This document shows, one piece after another, positions 6,927 to 13,729 of a stretch of DNA of 13,729 bases; position 1 is the first letter of the stretch, and every line of letters begins with the position of its first letter. Source of the stretch: Pyrinomonadaceae bacterium (lineage in GTDB: Bacteria; Acidobacteriota; Blastocatellia; Pyrinomonadales; Pyrinomonadaceae). The DNA lies in contig JACDAW010000472.1 of assembly GCA_013695245.1 (NCBI GenBank), positions 1 through 13,729 on the forward strand. Direction: 5' to 3'. Under the pieces are notes generated by a model. The model was not told the DNA's origin, did not search any database, and worked only from the letters and a program-made list of their open reading frames with translations. The position numbers and the translations under genes were made by a program.

Positions 6927-7499
6927 CGAGTTTCCTCCTGTACCCTCTTATGGGGTCAGATTGTTAGGGAGCTTCAGGCGCGCGTCAGGCGGGCGCGAAG
7001 CTCAGTGTCCTTAAGTTTACAGCTCTAAGCAACGCTCTTAACCGACGGACACAATTGTGCCGCCCTTGGGGAGCTTTACCTGAAGAGGCTGCCTATCACA
7101 GATCGAGCGGTTTGCGCCGACAGAAAAGATCGCTCTTCACGTCGGCTAAACCAAAAATTCAGCGAAACATTGCGTGGATTCGCCGTCCAAGTTTCAAATG
7201 CGCGCTTTCCCGGCGACCATTGAGCGTCTCGTATCTCTTAACCCATATACGGATCGGGAGCGACGCCGGGATTTAATACCTCTTGACGCTCAACGGAAGC
7301 GCGCTCTCTCGAACTAAAGCGAAGTCCGCGCAGTCTTCCCTACCTGAACGCGCCTTTGATCTTGCGGGCTGCAAGTGTAACACCGAACATGCGGAAATAC
7401 ACGATTTTTCAACCAGAGTCAAGTCCACATTAAAACTATTTATGAAGTTAAGCGTCGAGGAGTATAAAACATAATGCCGAGAATTGAAAATACTATTTT
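6927..7499. other. Non-coding stretch of about 570 bases with inverted repeats
   Basis: No open frame here has a credible start, ribosome site or recognisable product, and I find no tRNA, tmRNA, SRP RNA or RNase P RNA signature on either strand. It holds the leader of the Met-Asn lipoprotein (right to left) and the 3' flank of the FAD oxidoreductase. Visible structure: GAGCTTC/GAAGCTC (6969-6975 with 6997-7003); CACAATTGTG palindrome (7050-7059); GGTTT + GCCGAC with GTCGGC + AAACC (7109-7121 with 7141-7152); TCCCGGCG/CGCCGGGA (7208-7215 with 7264-7271) enclosing CGTAT/ATACG (7230-7234 with 7247-7251). An AT-rich 9-bp hairpin (7482-7490 with 7497-7505) overlaps the oxidoreductase stop. Confidence 0.5.
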
Positions 7500-7505
7500 T
7501 CAATT
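7482..7505 (-). terminator. AT-rich hairpin at the end of the FAD oxidoreductase gene, possible weak terminator
   Basis: AATTGAAAA (7482-7490) pairs perfectly with TTTTCAATT (7497-7505) around a six-base loop and overlaps the TGA stop of the minus-strand gene. The stem has only one G-C pair and no separate T-run follows, so termination here is doubtful. Confidence 0.3.
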
Positions 7506-8669
7506 TGTCGCAGTTTGTAAAAGACGTTCAGCGGCAAATATTCCGGCATCTTCGCCTTCGAGCAGTAAACGCACGGCGCGGCGCGCGACCTCTAGCGCCA
7601 GTCCAAAACCGTGCCCGGTGAATCCCAGCGCATATATTACGCGCTGATCTCCATCTACTGTCCCAACCAGCGGCAACCCGTCCGGCGAAAAACCCATCGT
7701 CCCCGACCAGCGCGCTTCGATTGGAGTTGAGGAAACTTCAGGAAATCGCTCGCGTAAAAAAGTCTCTAAGGCATTCTGCACATCGGGCGTTACGCCCTCG
7801 TCGTATCCGGCTTCTGTCTTCGCGTATTCGTGCCGCCAGCCGCCGAGAAGCATTCGCCCATCTTTTAACTGCCGAAAATAGATGTAGCCGTGATGCGTAT
7901 AGACGAGGCGGTCAAGCACGCGAACTTTCAACGGTGCGGTGACAAGAATCTGTCCGCGATGCGGCTCGACGAGCCGTTTGAACGCTTCATCTAGCATTGG
8001 CGCGTAGGCATTGAGTGCGACGACAACGTGCGCCGCGCGTATCTTCGCTCTTTTGGTGTGAACTACTATCGCCTTTTGTTTTCTCTCAACCGCATAGGCC
8101 TCGCAATCTTCGTAAACGTCAATCGCCGACCTGTCTAGGAGCGCGCGCACGAGTAACATAGGATGAACGCCGAAATCGTTTCTGATGCCGAGTGCGCCGT
8201 GAAAACCTCGATTTAACGGGTCGCGCTCGACAAATTCAGCATCGAAGCCGTCTTCACGCATTAACTCGAACGAATGAGCGAGGTGCGCTCCTTCATCCGC
8301 AGTAAAACCCGTTCGCCAACTTCCCGTTCGCTCAAGATGAACGTTGGCACTGCTGGTACTTAAAAACTCATTAAGCAACTTTTGATGTTCAAGCGTCGCC
8401 GCCCAAGCCGAACGCGCTACTTCACGCCCGAAATCCTCAACCATTTTGTCGTAATGGTCGGCAAGTCCGGCTAAAACCATCCCGGCGTTGCGCCCCGACG
8501 CGCCCGCGCCCCCCCCATGCTTTTCCGCTACAACGATTTTCCACGACGGTCTGTAACGCCTAAGCCAATATGCCACGCTTGCTCCCGTAATGCCCGCCCC
8601 AAGCACACACACGTCGCACTCGACATCAGCACACCCAATCTCCTGACGCTGCCAGATCGATACCGTCAT
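7500..8669 (-). CDS. FAD-dependent oxidoreductase of the DAO family (amine/amino-acid oxidase-like)
   Basis: The 389-residue protein belongs to the glycine/D-amino-acid oxidase group (Pfam DAO). It shows the dinucleotide-binding loop CVLGAGITGASVAYWL (G24-G29), the ribose-binding acid E49 at the end of the second strand (KIVVAEK), and the SGRNAGMV block (58-65) typical of gamma-glutamylputrescine oxidase (PuuB) and DadA-like enzymes. The C-terminal FAD-binding region has WSGTMGFSPDGLPLVG and GFTGHGFGLALEVA. Such enzymes oxidise a C-N bond of an amino acid or amine and pass electrons to O2 or a carrier; the substrate cannot be told here. No signal peptide or membrane helix is evident, so it is likely cytoplasmic. 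The start ATG 8669 has no clear Shine-Dalgarno. It is a lone gene, divergent from the cyclic-di-GMP gene, with 216 bases between. Length is normal. Confidence 0.85.
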   Translation of the reverse strand: MTVSIWQRQEIGCADVECDVCVLGAGITGASVAYWLRRYRPSWKIVVAEKHGGGAGASGRNAGMVLAGLADHYDKMVEDFGREVARSAWAATLEHQKLLNEFLSTSSANVHLERTGSWRTGFTADEGAHLAHSFELMREDGFDAEFVERDPLNRGFHGALGIRNDFGVHPMLLVRALLDRSAIDVYEDCEAYAVERKQKAIVVHTKRAKIRAAHVVVALNAYAPMLDEAFKRLVEPHRGQILVTAPLKVRVLDRLVYTHHGYIYFRQLKDGRMLLGGWRHEYAKTEAGYDEGVTPDVQNALETFLRERFPEVSSTPIEARWSGTMGFSPDGLPLVGTVDGDQRVIYALGFTGHGFGLALEVARRAVRLLLEGEDAGIFAAERLLQTATN

Positions 8670-8885
8670 AAATCGAACATTACCACACCCGTATCAACCC
8701 TTCCCGACTAAATTTATATCTTGACGCAACACTTTTAAACATGTATTTTCCTTAAGCCAACATTGTTTGGCTCAAACGTCCTATGTTTACTTACAAATGA
8801 CGTTTTAAGTTACACTTACAGTCTGTGCTTGCCTTAGCGACTCTTTAGAATCCTTCCAATAACGGTTTTCGCTTCACTTCAATCC
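8670..8885. promoter_or_regulatory. Divergent intergenic region with an inverted repeat
   Basis: This AT-richer gap must hold the promoters of the FAD oxidoreductase (-) and the cyclic-di-GMP gene (+). I see AAACGTC (8774-8780) with GACGTTT (8799-8805) as an inverted repeat 18 bases apart, and TAGAAT (8846-8851) as a possible plus-strand -10 without a good -35. Neither flanking gene has a recognisable Shine-Dalgarno. Confidence 0.3.
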
Positions 8886-11399
8886 GTGCACATGTTCAAA
8901 GGAAACCCGAAAAGCCTCGTTCTGCAGTGGAGCGTAAATTCCTGCGGAGCGCTTTTTTTACTTTGGTCGGCTTACAATTTACGGTTTCTCCGATGGGCTG
9001 ATCTGCTTTGGGTCGGCGCTTTACTGTTCTTAACGATTGCGACAGGTCGGTTTACCGTGCCGGTCACGAATGCCGACGGCACATGTCGGAGCCACAAATC
9101 AATTGCCGATGCGTTCGTGCTGCTGGCGGCGATGTTGTTCGGCGCTCCGGCGGCGACCGTGCTCGCGGCTGTTGACGGCTTTAGCTCTTCGCTCGGTGAA
9201 CCGGATCGACGCATCACAATTTTTTCCGCCTCTTCCGCCACAGTTTCCACTTACATTGCTTCGTCGCTTTACGTCTGGCTCACCGACGTGATGGTTGACG
9301 CTTCGCTCACTGACAACATTCAGAACGCGCCGCTTGGAATGTTGCTCGTTCCTTTGTGCGTCATGACGCTTGCGCAATACTTTTTGAGCACTTTCGCGGC
9401 CGCCTCGCTCGTTGCTTTCGGCACCGGGCAGGTGTATCCGACGCTGGCGCGCGAAAGTCTCGTCTGGACTTCGCTTACGCAGATGGCGGGCGCTTCTTCG
9501 GCAGCTCTTTTCTATGCCGCGTGGCAAGGCGGCAGTGTTACTTTTCTGTTTGTTGGCATTTTGATCATTGCGCTCGTTCATCTTTTCTACCGCTTCAACG
9601 AACGACGGGCGGACGAGATCAGGCGCGCGGATTCCGATAGCGTGCGACACATCAAAGAGATGTCCGAGCTTCACATGAACACCATTGAATCGCTCGCTAT
9701 CGCTATTGACGCCAAAGACCAGACGACGCACGGGCACGTTCGTCGCACGCAAATTTACGCGATGGAACTCGGACGCCTGCTCGGTGCGACCGAAGACGAG
9801 ATGAAAGCGCTCGAAGCGGGCGCGCTTCTTCACGATGTCGGTAAGCTCGCCGTCCCCGAATACATCCTTAACAAACCGGGTAAGCTAACAGTCGCCGAAT
9901 TCGAGAAGATGAAGATTCACACGAACGTTGGCGGTGATATTATCAAACGCGTCAACTTTCCCTACCCGGTTGAAGAGATCGTGCGCTATCACCACGAGAA
10001 GTGGGACGGCACAGGTTACCCGAAGGGTTTAAAGGGCGAGCAAATTCCAATGGTCGCGCGTATCATCGCCGTCGTTGACTTCTACGACGCCACGCGCTGC
10101 GACCGCCCGTATCGCAAGGGGATGAAACGCGAAGATTCCCTTGCGCTCTTGCGCTGCATGGAAAACAGTTCTTTTGACGCTCACGTTGTCGAAACATTCA
10201 TTAACCACATTGACAAATTCGATAGCCTGATCGCTGAACACGACATCCAAGAGCAAGTCGCGTCGAAAGAAACGCCAGAGATGTCGGACGCCGCTCCCGA
10301 TGCGGGTTTAGCTTCTGAAGTCTTAGGCGAGATGAAAGATGAGTGCGGCTTCCGCTCAATCGCTGATGCGCAGCGCGAAGTTTTTGCTCTTCATGAGATC
10401 GCGCAAACCATCGGCGCTTCGCTCAATTTGCAAGACACGGTTACGCTCGTCTCTAGCAAGCTGAAAGCAATTGTTCCCTTCAATACGTGCGTTATCTATG
10501 TTGTTGACGAACAATCCGGCAAAGCTCATGCGGCGCACTCCTCAGGCCAATACGCCGAAGTTTTCGCGCGCCGTCGCGTCACGCTCGGCGAAGGTATTAC
10601 CGGCTGGGTGATCGCCAACGCGCGTTCGATGTGCAACACGCCGCCGGAGCTTGATCTCGTCGGCATCCCGGAAGAGGTGGCAGACTCGATACGAGGCGTG
10701 CTTGTTTCGCCGATCATCCGCGAAGACGGGGCCTTCGGCGCGATCACGCTCTATGCCACCGACCGCGCGACATACACTACGGAGCATGTGCGCCTGCTCG
10801 AATCCGTCGCGCAACATGCGGCCGTTGCGCTCAACAACGCTTTGACTTTCGAGAGAACGAAGGAAAGCGCTTTAACCGATCCGCTCACCAACTTACCTAA
10901 CGCGCGCTCCTTCCGCATGTCGCTTGAACAGCGTATCGCTGAATGCGAACGCCTTAATCGCGAGCCGCTCGCAGTGCTCAGTTTAGACGTTGATTACTTC
11001 AAGCAGATCAATGACGCGCACGGACACGGCATCGGCGACCGTTTGCTTGCGGGCGTCGCCGAGATAGTTAAGAAACAGTTGCGGCAGATGGACGTGCTCG
11101 CGCGTTACGCGGGCGACGAGTTTACCGCTATCATGCCGATGGCTTCGTTCGAGGTCGCGCAAATGGTCGCCGACCGTATTCGCTCGGCGGTTGAGAATCA
11201 TAAATTCATGGTGCGCGCCGGACGCGCTGTGCAAGTTGGCGTCAGCATCGGCATCGCTTGCTTCCCTGTTGACGGCGAAACGACCGAAGAGCTTTTAACC
11301 GCCGCCGACCGCCAGATGCAACGCGACAAACACGAGCGCAAACTCGCTCCGTCAATCGCCGCCGCCAATCCCGTCACCTCGATTGACGCCTTCCGCTAA
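8886..11399 (+). CDS. Membrane cyclic-di-GMP protein: 7TM sensor, HD-GYP, GAF and GGDEF domains
   Basis: One 837-residue chain combines cyclic-di-GMP breakdown and synthesis. About seven hydrophobic segments lie between residues 10 and 237. An HD-GYP phosphodiesterase domain (about 255-450) has H284, HD at 316-317 (LLHDVGKLAVPE), H345, HH at 369-370 and DGTGYPKGL (374-382), so the metal ligands and the GYP signature are intact. An Ala/Glu/Asp-rich linker (452-490) leads to a GAF domain (about 495-650, with LGEGITGWV). The GGDEF domain (about 660-820) has LDVDYFKQIND, the signature as AGDEF (742-746), which is often active, and an inhibitory-site RxxD (R733-D736) five residues before it. Start: GTG 8886, or ATG 8892 two codons later; neither has a Shine-Dalgarno. 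It likely senses an unknown signal at the membrane and through GAF. A strong terminator follows. Confidence 0.9.
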   Translation: MHMFKGNPKSLVLQWSVNSCGALFLLWSAYNLRFLRWADLLWVGALLFLTIATGRFTVPVTNADGTCRSHKSIADAFVLLAAMLFGAPAATVLAAVDGFSSSLGEPDRRITIFSASSATVSTYIASSLYVWLTDVMVDASLTDNIQNAPLGMLLVPLCVMTLAQYFLSTFAAASLVAFGTGQVYPTLARESLVWTSLTQMAGASSAALFYAAWQGGSVTFLFVGILIIALVHLFYRFNERRADEIRRADSDSVRHIKEMSELHMNTIESLAIAIDAKDQTTHGHVRRTQIYAMELGRLLGATEDEMKALEAGALLHDVGKLAVPEYILNKPGKLTVAEFEKMKIHTNVGGDIIKRVNFPYPVEEIVRYHHEKWDGTGYPKGLKGEQIPMVARIIAVVDFYDATRCDRPYRKGMKREDSLALLRCMENSSFDAHVVETFINHIDKFDSLIAEHDIQEQVASKETPEMSDAAPDAGLASEVLGEMKDECGFRSIADAQREVFALHEIAQTIGASLNLQDTVTLVSSKLKAIVPFNTCVIYVVDEQSGKAHAAHSSGQYAEVFARRRVTLGEGITGWVIANARSMCNTPPELDLVGIPEEVADSIRGVLVSPIIREDGAFGAITLYATDRATYTTEHVRLLESVAQHAAVALNNALTFERTKESALTDPLTNLPNARSFRMSLEQRIAECERLNREPLAVLSLDVDYFKQINDAHGHGIGDRLLAGVAEIVKKQLRQMDVLARYAGDEFTAIMPMASFEVAQMVADRIRSAVENHKFMVRAGRAVQVGVSIGIACFPVDGETTEELLTAADRQMQRDKHERKLAPSIAAANPVTSIDAFR

Positions 11400-11417
11400 A
11401 TCAATTCGGTAACACCT

Positions 11418-11470
11418 AAAATTCAAGGCGCGCTTTTGCATGTTCCGTGTAAAAGCGCGCCTTGAATTTT
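11418..11470 (+). terminator. Intrinsic terminator of the cyclic-di-GMP gene, 20-bp perfect stem
   Basis: AAAATTCAAGGCGCGCTTTT (11418-11437) is fully complementary to 11451-11470, with a 13-base loop. The stem is GC-rich in the middle and its right arm ends in TTTT. It lies 18 bases after the stop. Because both ends are A/T tracts it could also block transcription from the other side, insulating the pdh promoter. Confidence 0.85.
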
Positions 11471-11489
11471 CTGTATATAGCTCCCTCTT

Positions 11490-11519
11490 TTGCCAGCAGG
11501 CTTGCATCTCGCGTATAAT
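11490..11519 (+). promoter_or_regulatory. Sigma-70 promoter of the pdhA-pdhB operon
   Basis: TTGCCA (11490-11495), an 18-base spacer and TATAAT (11514-11519) match the -35 at five of six positions and the -10 at all six. The start point would be near 11526, giving a leader of about 110 bases before pdhA. It is the best promoter match in the window. Confidence 0.7.
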
Positions 11520-11522
11520 CGC

Positions 11523-11539
11523 ACACGAATCATTCGTGT
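11523..11539. promoter_or_regulatory. Perfect palindromic operator candidate at the pdh start point
   Basis: ACACGAAT-C-ATTCGTGT is an 8-bp-arm palindrome around a single C, three bases after the TATAAT box, covering the expected transcription start. A repressor bound here would block the promoter. It does not resemble the E. coli PdhR site (ATTGGT-N3-ACCAAT). The regulator is unknown. Confidence 0.6.
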
Positions 11540-11634
11540 CACACAATCAGAGCGATTGAACGCACGTTACCTTCGTCTTGCTAATGATTGTTTCCAAGTA
11601 AGACCGGGCATTTTTGCGCAACTATTTTAAGAGT

Positions 11635-12777
11635 ATGAGCGAACTGAAAGTTACACCGATGCGACCGCGCGGCAAAGACGAGCCGCCGCTCACGGCAACC
11701 ATTGATCAGCGCGCCGAAACGATTGACGTGATTGATCCGGCCGAGTTGCGTCAAGAACACGAACAGCGCAAAGAAGAACAACAGGAACGCATCGAAGACA
11801 GCGAACGCGAAACACTAATCAAGTTACTTCGCCAAATGATCCTTATCCGCCGTTTTGAAGAAAAATCGGCTGAGAGCTATAGTCTCGGCAAGATCGGCGG
11901 CTTCTGTCATCTCTATATCGGGCAGGAAGCAGTCGCCGTCGGCGCAATGGCCGCCCTGCGTCCTGATGACTACTTGGTGACGAGCTATCGGGATCACGGT
12001 CACGCCATTGCCAAGGGCATGTCGCCCGACGAAGTGATGGCGGAGCTTTACGGCAAAGCTGGCGGTTGTTCATCGGGCAAAGGCGGTTCCATGCACCTCT
12101 TTGACGCAAATGTTAATTTCCTCGGCGGTCACGGCATCGTCGGCGGTCAAATTCCGCTCGCCACGGGCATCGCTTTTGCGACGAAGTATAAAGATACGGA
12201 TCAAGTTACGCTCTGTTTCTTCGGCGAAGCGGCCGTCAATCAAGGCGCTTTTCATGAATCACTGAACATGGCGCAACTCTGGAAACTACCCTGCATCTAC
12301 ATCTGTGAAAACAATCAATACGGCATGGGCACTTCCCTTGCCCGCGCGATGTCGCTGCAAGACGTTTCGCAAAAGGCTTGCGCTTACAACATCGCTTCGG
12401 AGTTTGTTGACGGCATGGACGTGCTTGCGGTGCGCGCCGCCGTCGGGCGCGCGGTCGAACGCGCACGTGAAACTTATTCGCCGAGTTTGCTTGAAGTGCG
12501 CACCTATCGCTTCATGGGACACTCGATGTCCGATCCGGGTAATTACCGCACACGCGCCGAAATCGAAAAGCATCAAGAGCGCGACCCCGTTAAACTTTTC
12601 ACCCAGAACTTAAAAGAAAAGAATCTAATTGACGATAATCAACTCGCCGACATCGAGAAAAGCGTCCGCGATGAAGTCGAGCGCGCCGTGCAGTTCGCCG
12701 ACAAAAGCCCCGAACCCGCGCTGGAAGAACTCTACACGCATGTTTACGCGAATCCGATTAAGATGAACAGTAAATAG
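11635..12777 (+). CDS. pdhA: Pyruvate dehydrogenase E1 component, alpha subunit
   Basis: E1 alpha pairs with E1 beta in a thiamine-diphosphate enzyme that decarboxylates pyruvate and acetylates the lipoyl arm of E2, feeding acetyl-CoA to the TCA cycle. From ATG 11635 the protein has 380 residues. Residues 1-58 are a charged extension (EHEQRKEEQQERIEDSERE, likely helical) not found in short E1 alphas. The core has RRFEEKSAESYSLGKIGGF, YRDHGHAIAKG, GKGGSMHLF, GGHGIVGGQIPLATG, and the cofactor motif from GEA (197-199) to ENN (225-227). The canonical GDG is GEA here. MGHSMSDPGNYRTRAE (294-309) is the conserved phosphorylation-loop region. A branched-chain keto-acid E1 is the main alternative, but MGTS and the overall pattern favour PDH. 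TTG 11614 and ATG 11659 are other possible starts; the ribosome site is weak (TAAGAG). Confidence 0.88.
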   Translation: MSELKVTPMRPRGKDEPPLTATIDQRAETIDVIDPAELRQEHEQRKEEQQERIEDSERETLIKLLRQMILIRRFEEKSAESYSLGKIGGFCHLYIGQEAVAVGAMAALRPDDYLVTSYRDHGHAIAKGMSPDEVMAELYGKAGGCSSGKGGSMHLFDANVNFLGGHGIVGGQIPLATGIAFATKYKDTDQVTLCFFGEAAVNQGAFHESLNMAQLWKLPCIYICENNQYGMGTSLARAMSLQDVSQKACAYNIASEFVDGMDVLAVRAAVGRAVERARETYSPSLLEVRTYRFMGHSMSDPGNYRTRAEIEKHQERDPVKLFTQNLKEKNLIDDNQLADIEKSVRDEVERAVQFADKSPEPALEELYTHVYANPIKMNSK

Positions 12778-12824
12778 TTATTAGACAACAGCAAATTTAA
12801 TTTACCTTTCACTATCTACTGTTC
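12765..12824 (+). repeat. Inverted repeat spanning the pdhA stop codon and the pdhA-pdhB gap
   Basis: GAACAGTAAATAG (12765-12777) pairs with CTATCTACTGTTC (12812-12824) at 12 of 13 positions around a 34-base loop. The left arm encodes the last residues and the TAG stop of pdhA; the right arm ends eight bases before the pdhB ribosome site. It may be a small decayed repeat insertion or an RNA hairpin adjusting pdhA/pdhB output. Confidence 0.5.
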
Positions 12825-12846
12825 ACCCTCTTGGAGGTTCTACTAA

Positions 12847-13729
12847 ATGGCCGTCATCACCATGCGCGAAGCTTTGAATCAGGCGATGCGCGAAGAGATG
12901 CGACGCGACGAAAATGTTTTCCTGATGGGCGAAGAAGTCGCCGCGTATCAAGGCGCTTACAAAGTCTCGAAGGGATTGTTGGAAGAGTTTAGCGATAAGC
13001 GCGTGATTGATTCGCCGATCACGGAACTTGGCTTCGCCGGTCTCGGCGTCGGCGCGGCGATGGCGGGCTTGCGTCCCGTGATCGAATTTATGACGTTTAA
13101 CTTCTCGATCCTCGCCACCGATCAGATCATCAACTCCGCCGCAAAGATGCTCTATATGTCCGGCGGGCAATTCAAAATCCCGATTGTCTTTCGCGGCCCG
13201 AACGGTTCGGCCTACCAAGTCTCTTCGCAACACTCGCAGGCGATGGAATCTTGGTACGCGCATTTTCCCGGACTCAAAGTCGTGATGCCTTCAACTCCGG
13301 CCGACGCCAAAGGTTTACTCAAAAGCGCGATCCGCGATGATGACCCCGTCGTCTTCCTCGAACAAGAAAGAATGTACGGCATCAAAGGCGAAGTGCCGGA
13401 TGAAGAGGATTTCACGATTCCCTTAGGCGTTGCCGACATCAAGCGCGAAGGCACGGATGCAACGATTGTCGCCCGCTCTCTAACTGTTCCGGCCGCGCTC
13501 AAGGCGGCTGAAGAATTAGAGAAACAAGGCGTTTCGTGCGAAGTGATCGATCCGCGCACGATCCGCCCTTTGGATATAAAAACAATTATCGAGTCGGTGA
13601 AGAAAACCAACCGCATCGTCGTCGCCGAAGAATCGCATCCGTTCTGCGGCGTCGGCGCAGAGATCAGCGCGCAAGTTTCCGAGCAAGCGTTTGATTACTT
13701 AGACGCTCCCGTGCGCCGCGTGTCGGGCG
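12847..13729 (+). CDS. pdhB: Pyruvate dehydrogenase E1 component, beta subunit (3' end outside window)
   Basis: E1 beta completes the E1 heterotetramer and supplies part of the thiamine-diphosphate pocket. ATG 12847 follows a good GGAGG (12833-12837). The 294 visible codons cover about nine-tenths of the usual 325. Family blocks in order: MGEEVAAYQGAYKVSKGL (27-44), DSPITELGFAGLGVGAAMAG (55-74) with E60 as the glutamate that activates the thiamine ring, FMTFNFSILATDQI, GPNGSAYQVSSQHSQ, the C-terminal transketolase domain with VVMPSTPADAKGLL, and EVIDPRTIRPLD. It is 69 bases after pdhA and almost surely in the same transcript. The E2 gene (pdhC) would be expected next, beyond the window. Codon use and composition match the neighbours, and the frame is unbroken up to the window edge. 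Confidence 0.92.
   Translation, partial: MAVITMREALNQAMREEMRRDENVFLMGEEVAAYQGAYKVSKGLLEEFSDKRVIDSPITELGFAGLGVGAAMAGLRPVIEFMTFNFSILATDQIINSAAKMLYMSGGQFKIPIVFRGPNGSAYQVSSQHSQAMESWYAHFPGLKVVMPSTPADAKGLLKSAIRDDDPVVFLEQERMYGIKGEVPDEEDFTIPLGVADIKREGTDATIVARSLTVPAALKAAEELEKQGVSCEVIDPRTIRPLDIKTIIESVKKTNRIVVAEESHPFCGVGAEISAQVSEQAFDYLDAPVRRVSG

Noticed and set aside
6559..7014. Long open frame on the plus strand rich in Phe/Met, opposite the Met-Asn lipoprotein
   Set aside because: It is the antisense of a 12-base repeat that lacks stops in several frames; there is no ribosome site, and the minus frame has the signal peptide, AGGAGG and terminator.
6968..7276. Plus-strand frame without ATG in the non-coding stretch
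   Set aside because: No start codon with a ribosome site, composition is Arg/Ser-rich and I recognise no similarity.
6927..7499. tRNA, tmRNA, SRP RNA or RNase P RNA in the long non-coding stretch
   Set aside because: I searched by eye for the T-loop, the tmRNA ends and the conserved RNase P and SRP blocks on both strands and found none.
7457..7530. GAGGAG followed by ATG 7474 on the plus strand, looking like a gene start
   Set aside because: The frame runs straight into the antisense of the DAO oxidoreductase and ends after fewer than 60 codons.
9099..9833. Minus-strand 244-codon open frame inside the cyclic-di-GMP gene
   Set aside because: Arg/His-rich shadow with no ribosome site; the plus frame contains transmembrane helices and HD-GYP motifs.

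Overview
The window is a stretch of chromosome from a free-living, respiring bacterium. Gene content and protein style point to Acidobacteriota, perhaps Blastocatellia: a pyruvate dehydrogenase E1 alpha with a long charged N-terminal extension, Asn-rich (NSN/NTN) linkers in exported proteins, a membrane HD-GYP/GGDEF protein, and many GCGC-rich codons. That placement is an inference from style, not from a marker gene. I see no prophage, transposase, CRISPR array, tRNA or rRNA.

Layout. 1-583 (+): the end of gmk (guanylate kinase) followed by rpoZ (RNA polymerase omega), whose frame is broken by one extra base. 646-1425 (+): an exported single-pass protein of unknown function with an Asn-rich stalk. 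A bidirectional terminator separates it from the convergent ETF-ubiquinone oxidoreductase gene (3260-1551, -), which carries an in-frame TGA at codon 422. A 20-bp palindrome resembling a TetR-type FadR operator lies in the divergent space before yyaL (DUF255, 3477-5573, +). A ribonuclease D gene (6455-5577, -) converges on yyaL. Next come a lipoprotein made almost wholly of Met-Asn repeats (6926-6543, -), a non-coding stretch of about 570 bases with several inverted repeats, and a DAO-family FAD oxidoreductase (8669-7500, -). On the plus strand follow a seven-helix HD-GYP/GAF/GGDEF cyclic-di-GMP protein (8886-11399), a 20-bp-stem terminator, a near-consensus promoter with a perfect palindrome at its start point, then pdhA and pdhB (pdhB runs off the end).

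How the genes fit together. ETF-QO feeds electrons from flavoprotein dehydrogenases (fatty-acid and amino-acid oxidation) into the quinone pool, and PDH feeds acetyl-CoA into central metabolism. Both have a palindromic operator candidate over the promoter start region, which suggests dedicated repressors sensing carbon or fatty-acid state. The rest are separately transcribed housekeeping or envelope genes. I found no clear novel multi-gene system. The items most worth a second look are the two operators, the two gene lesions (possibly sequence errors), the Met-Asn lipoprotein and the folded non-coding region beside it.
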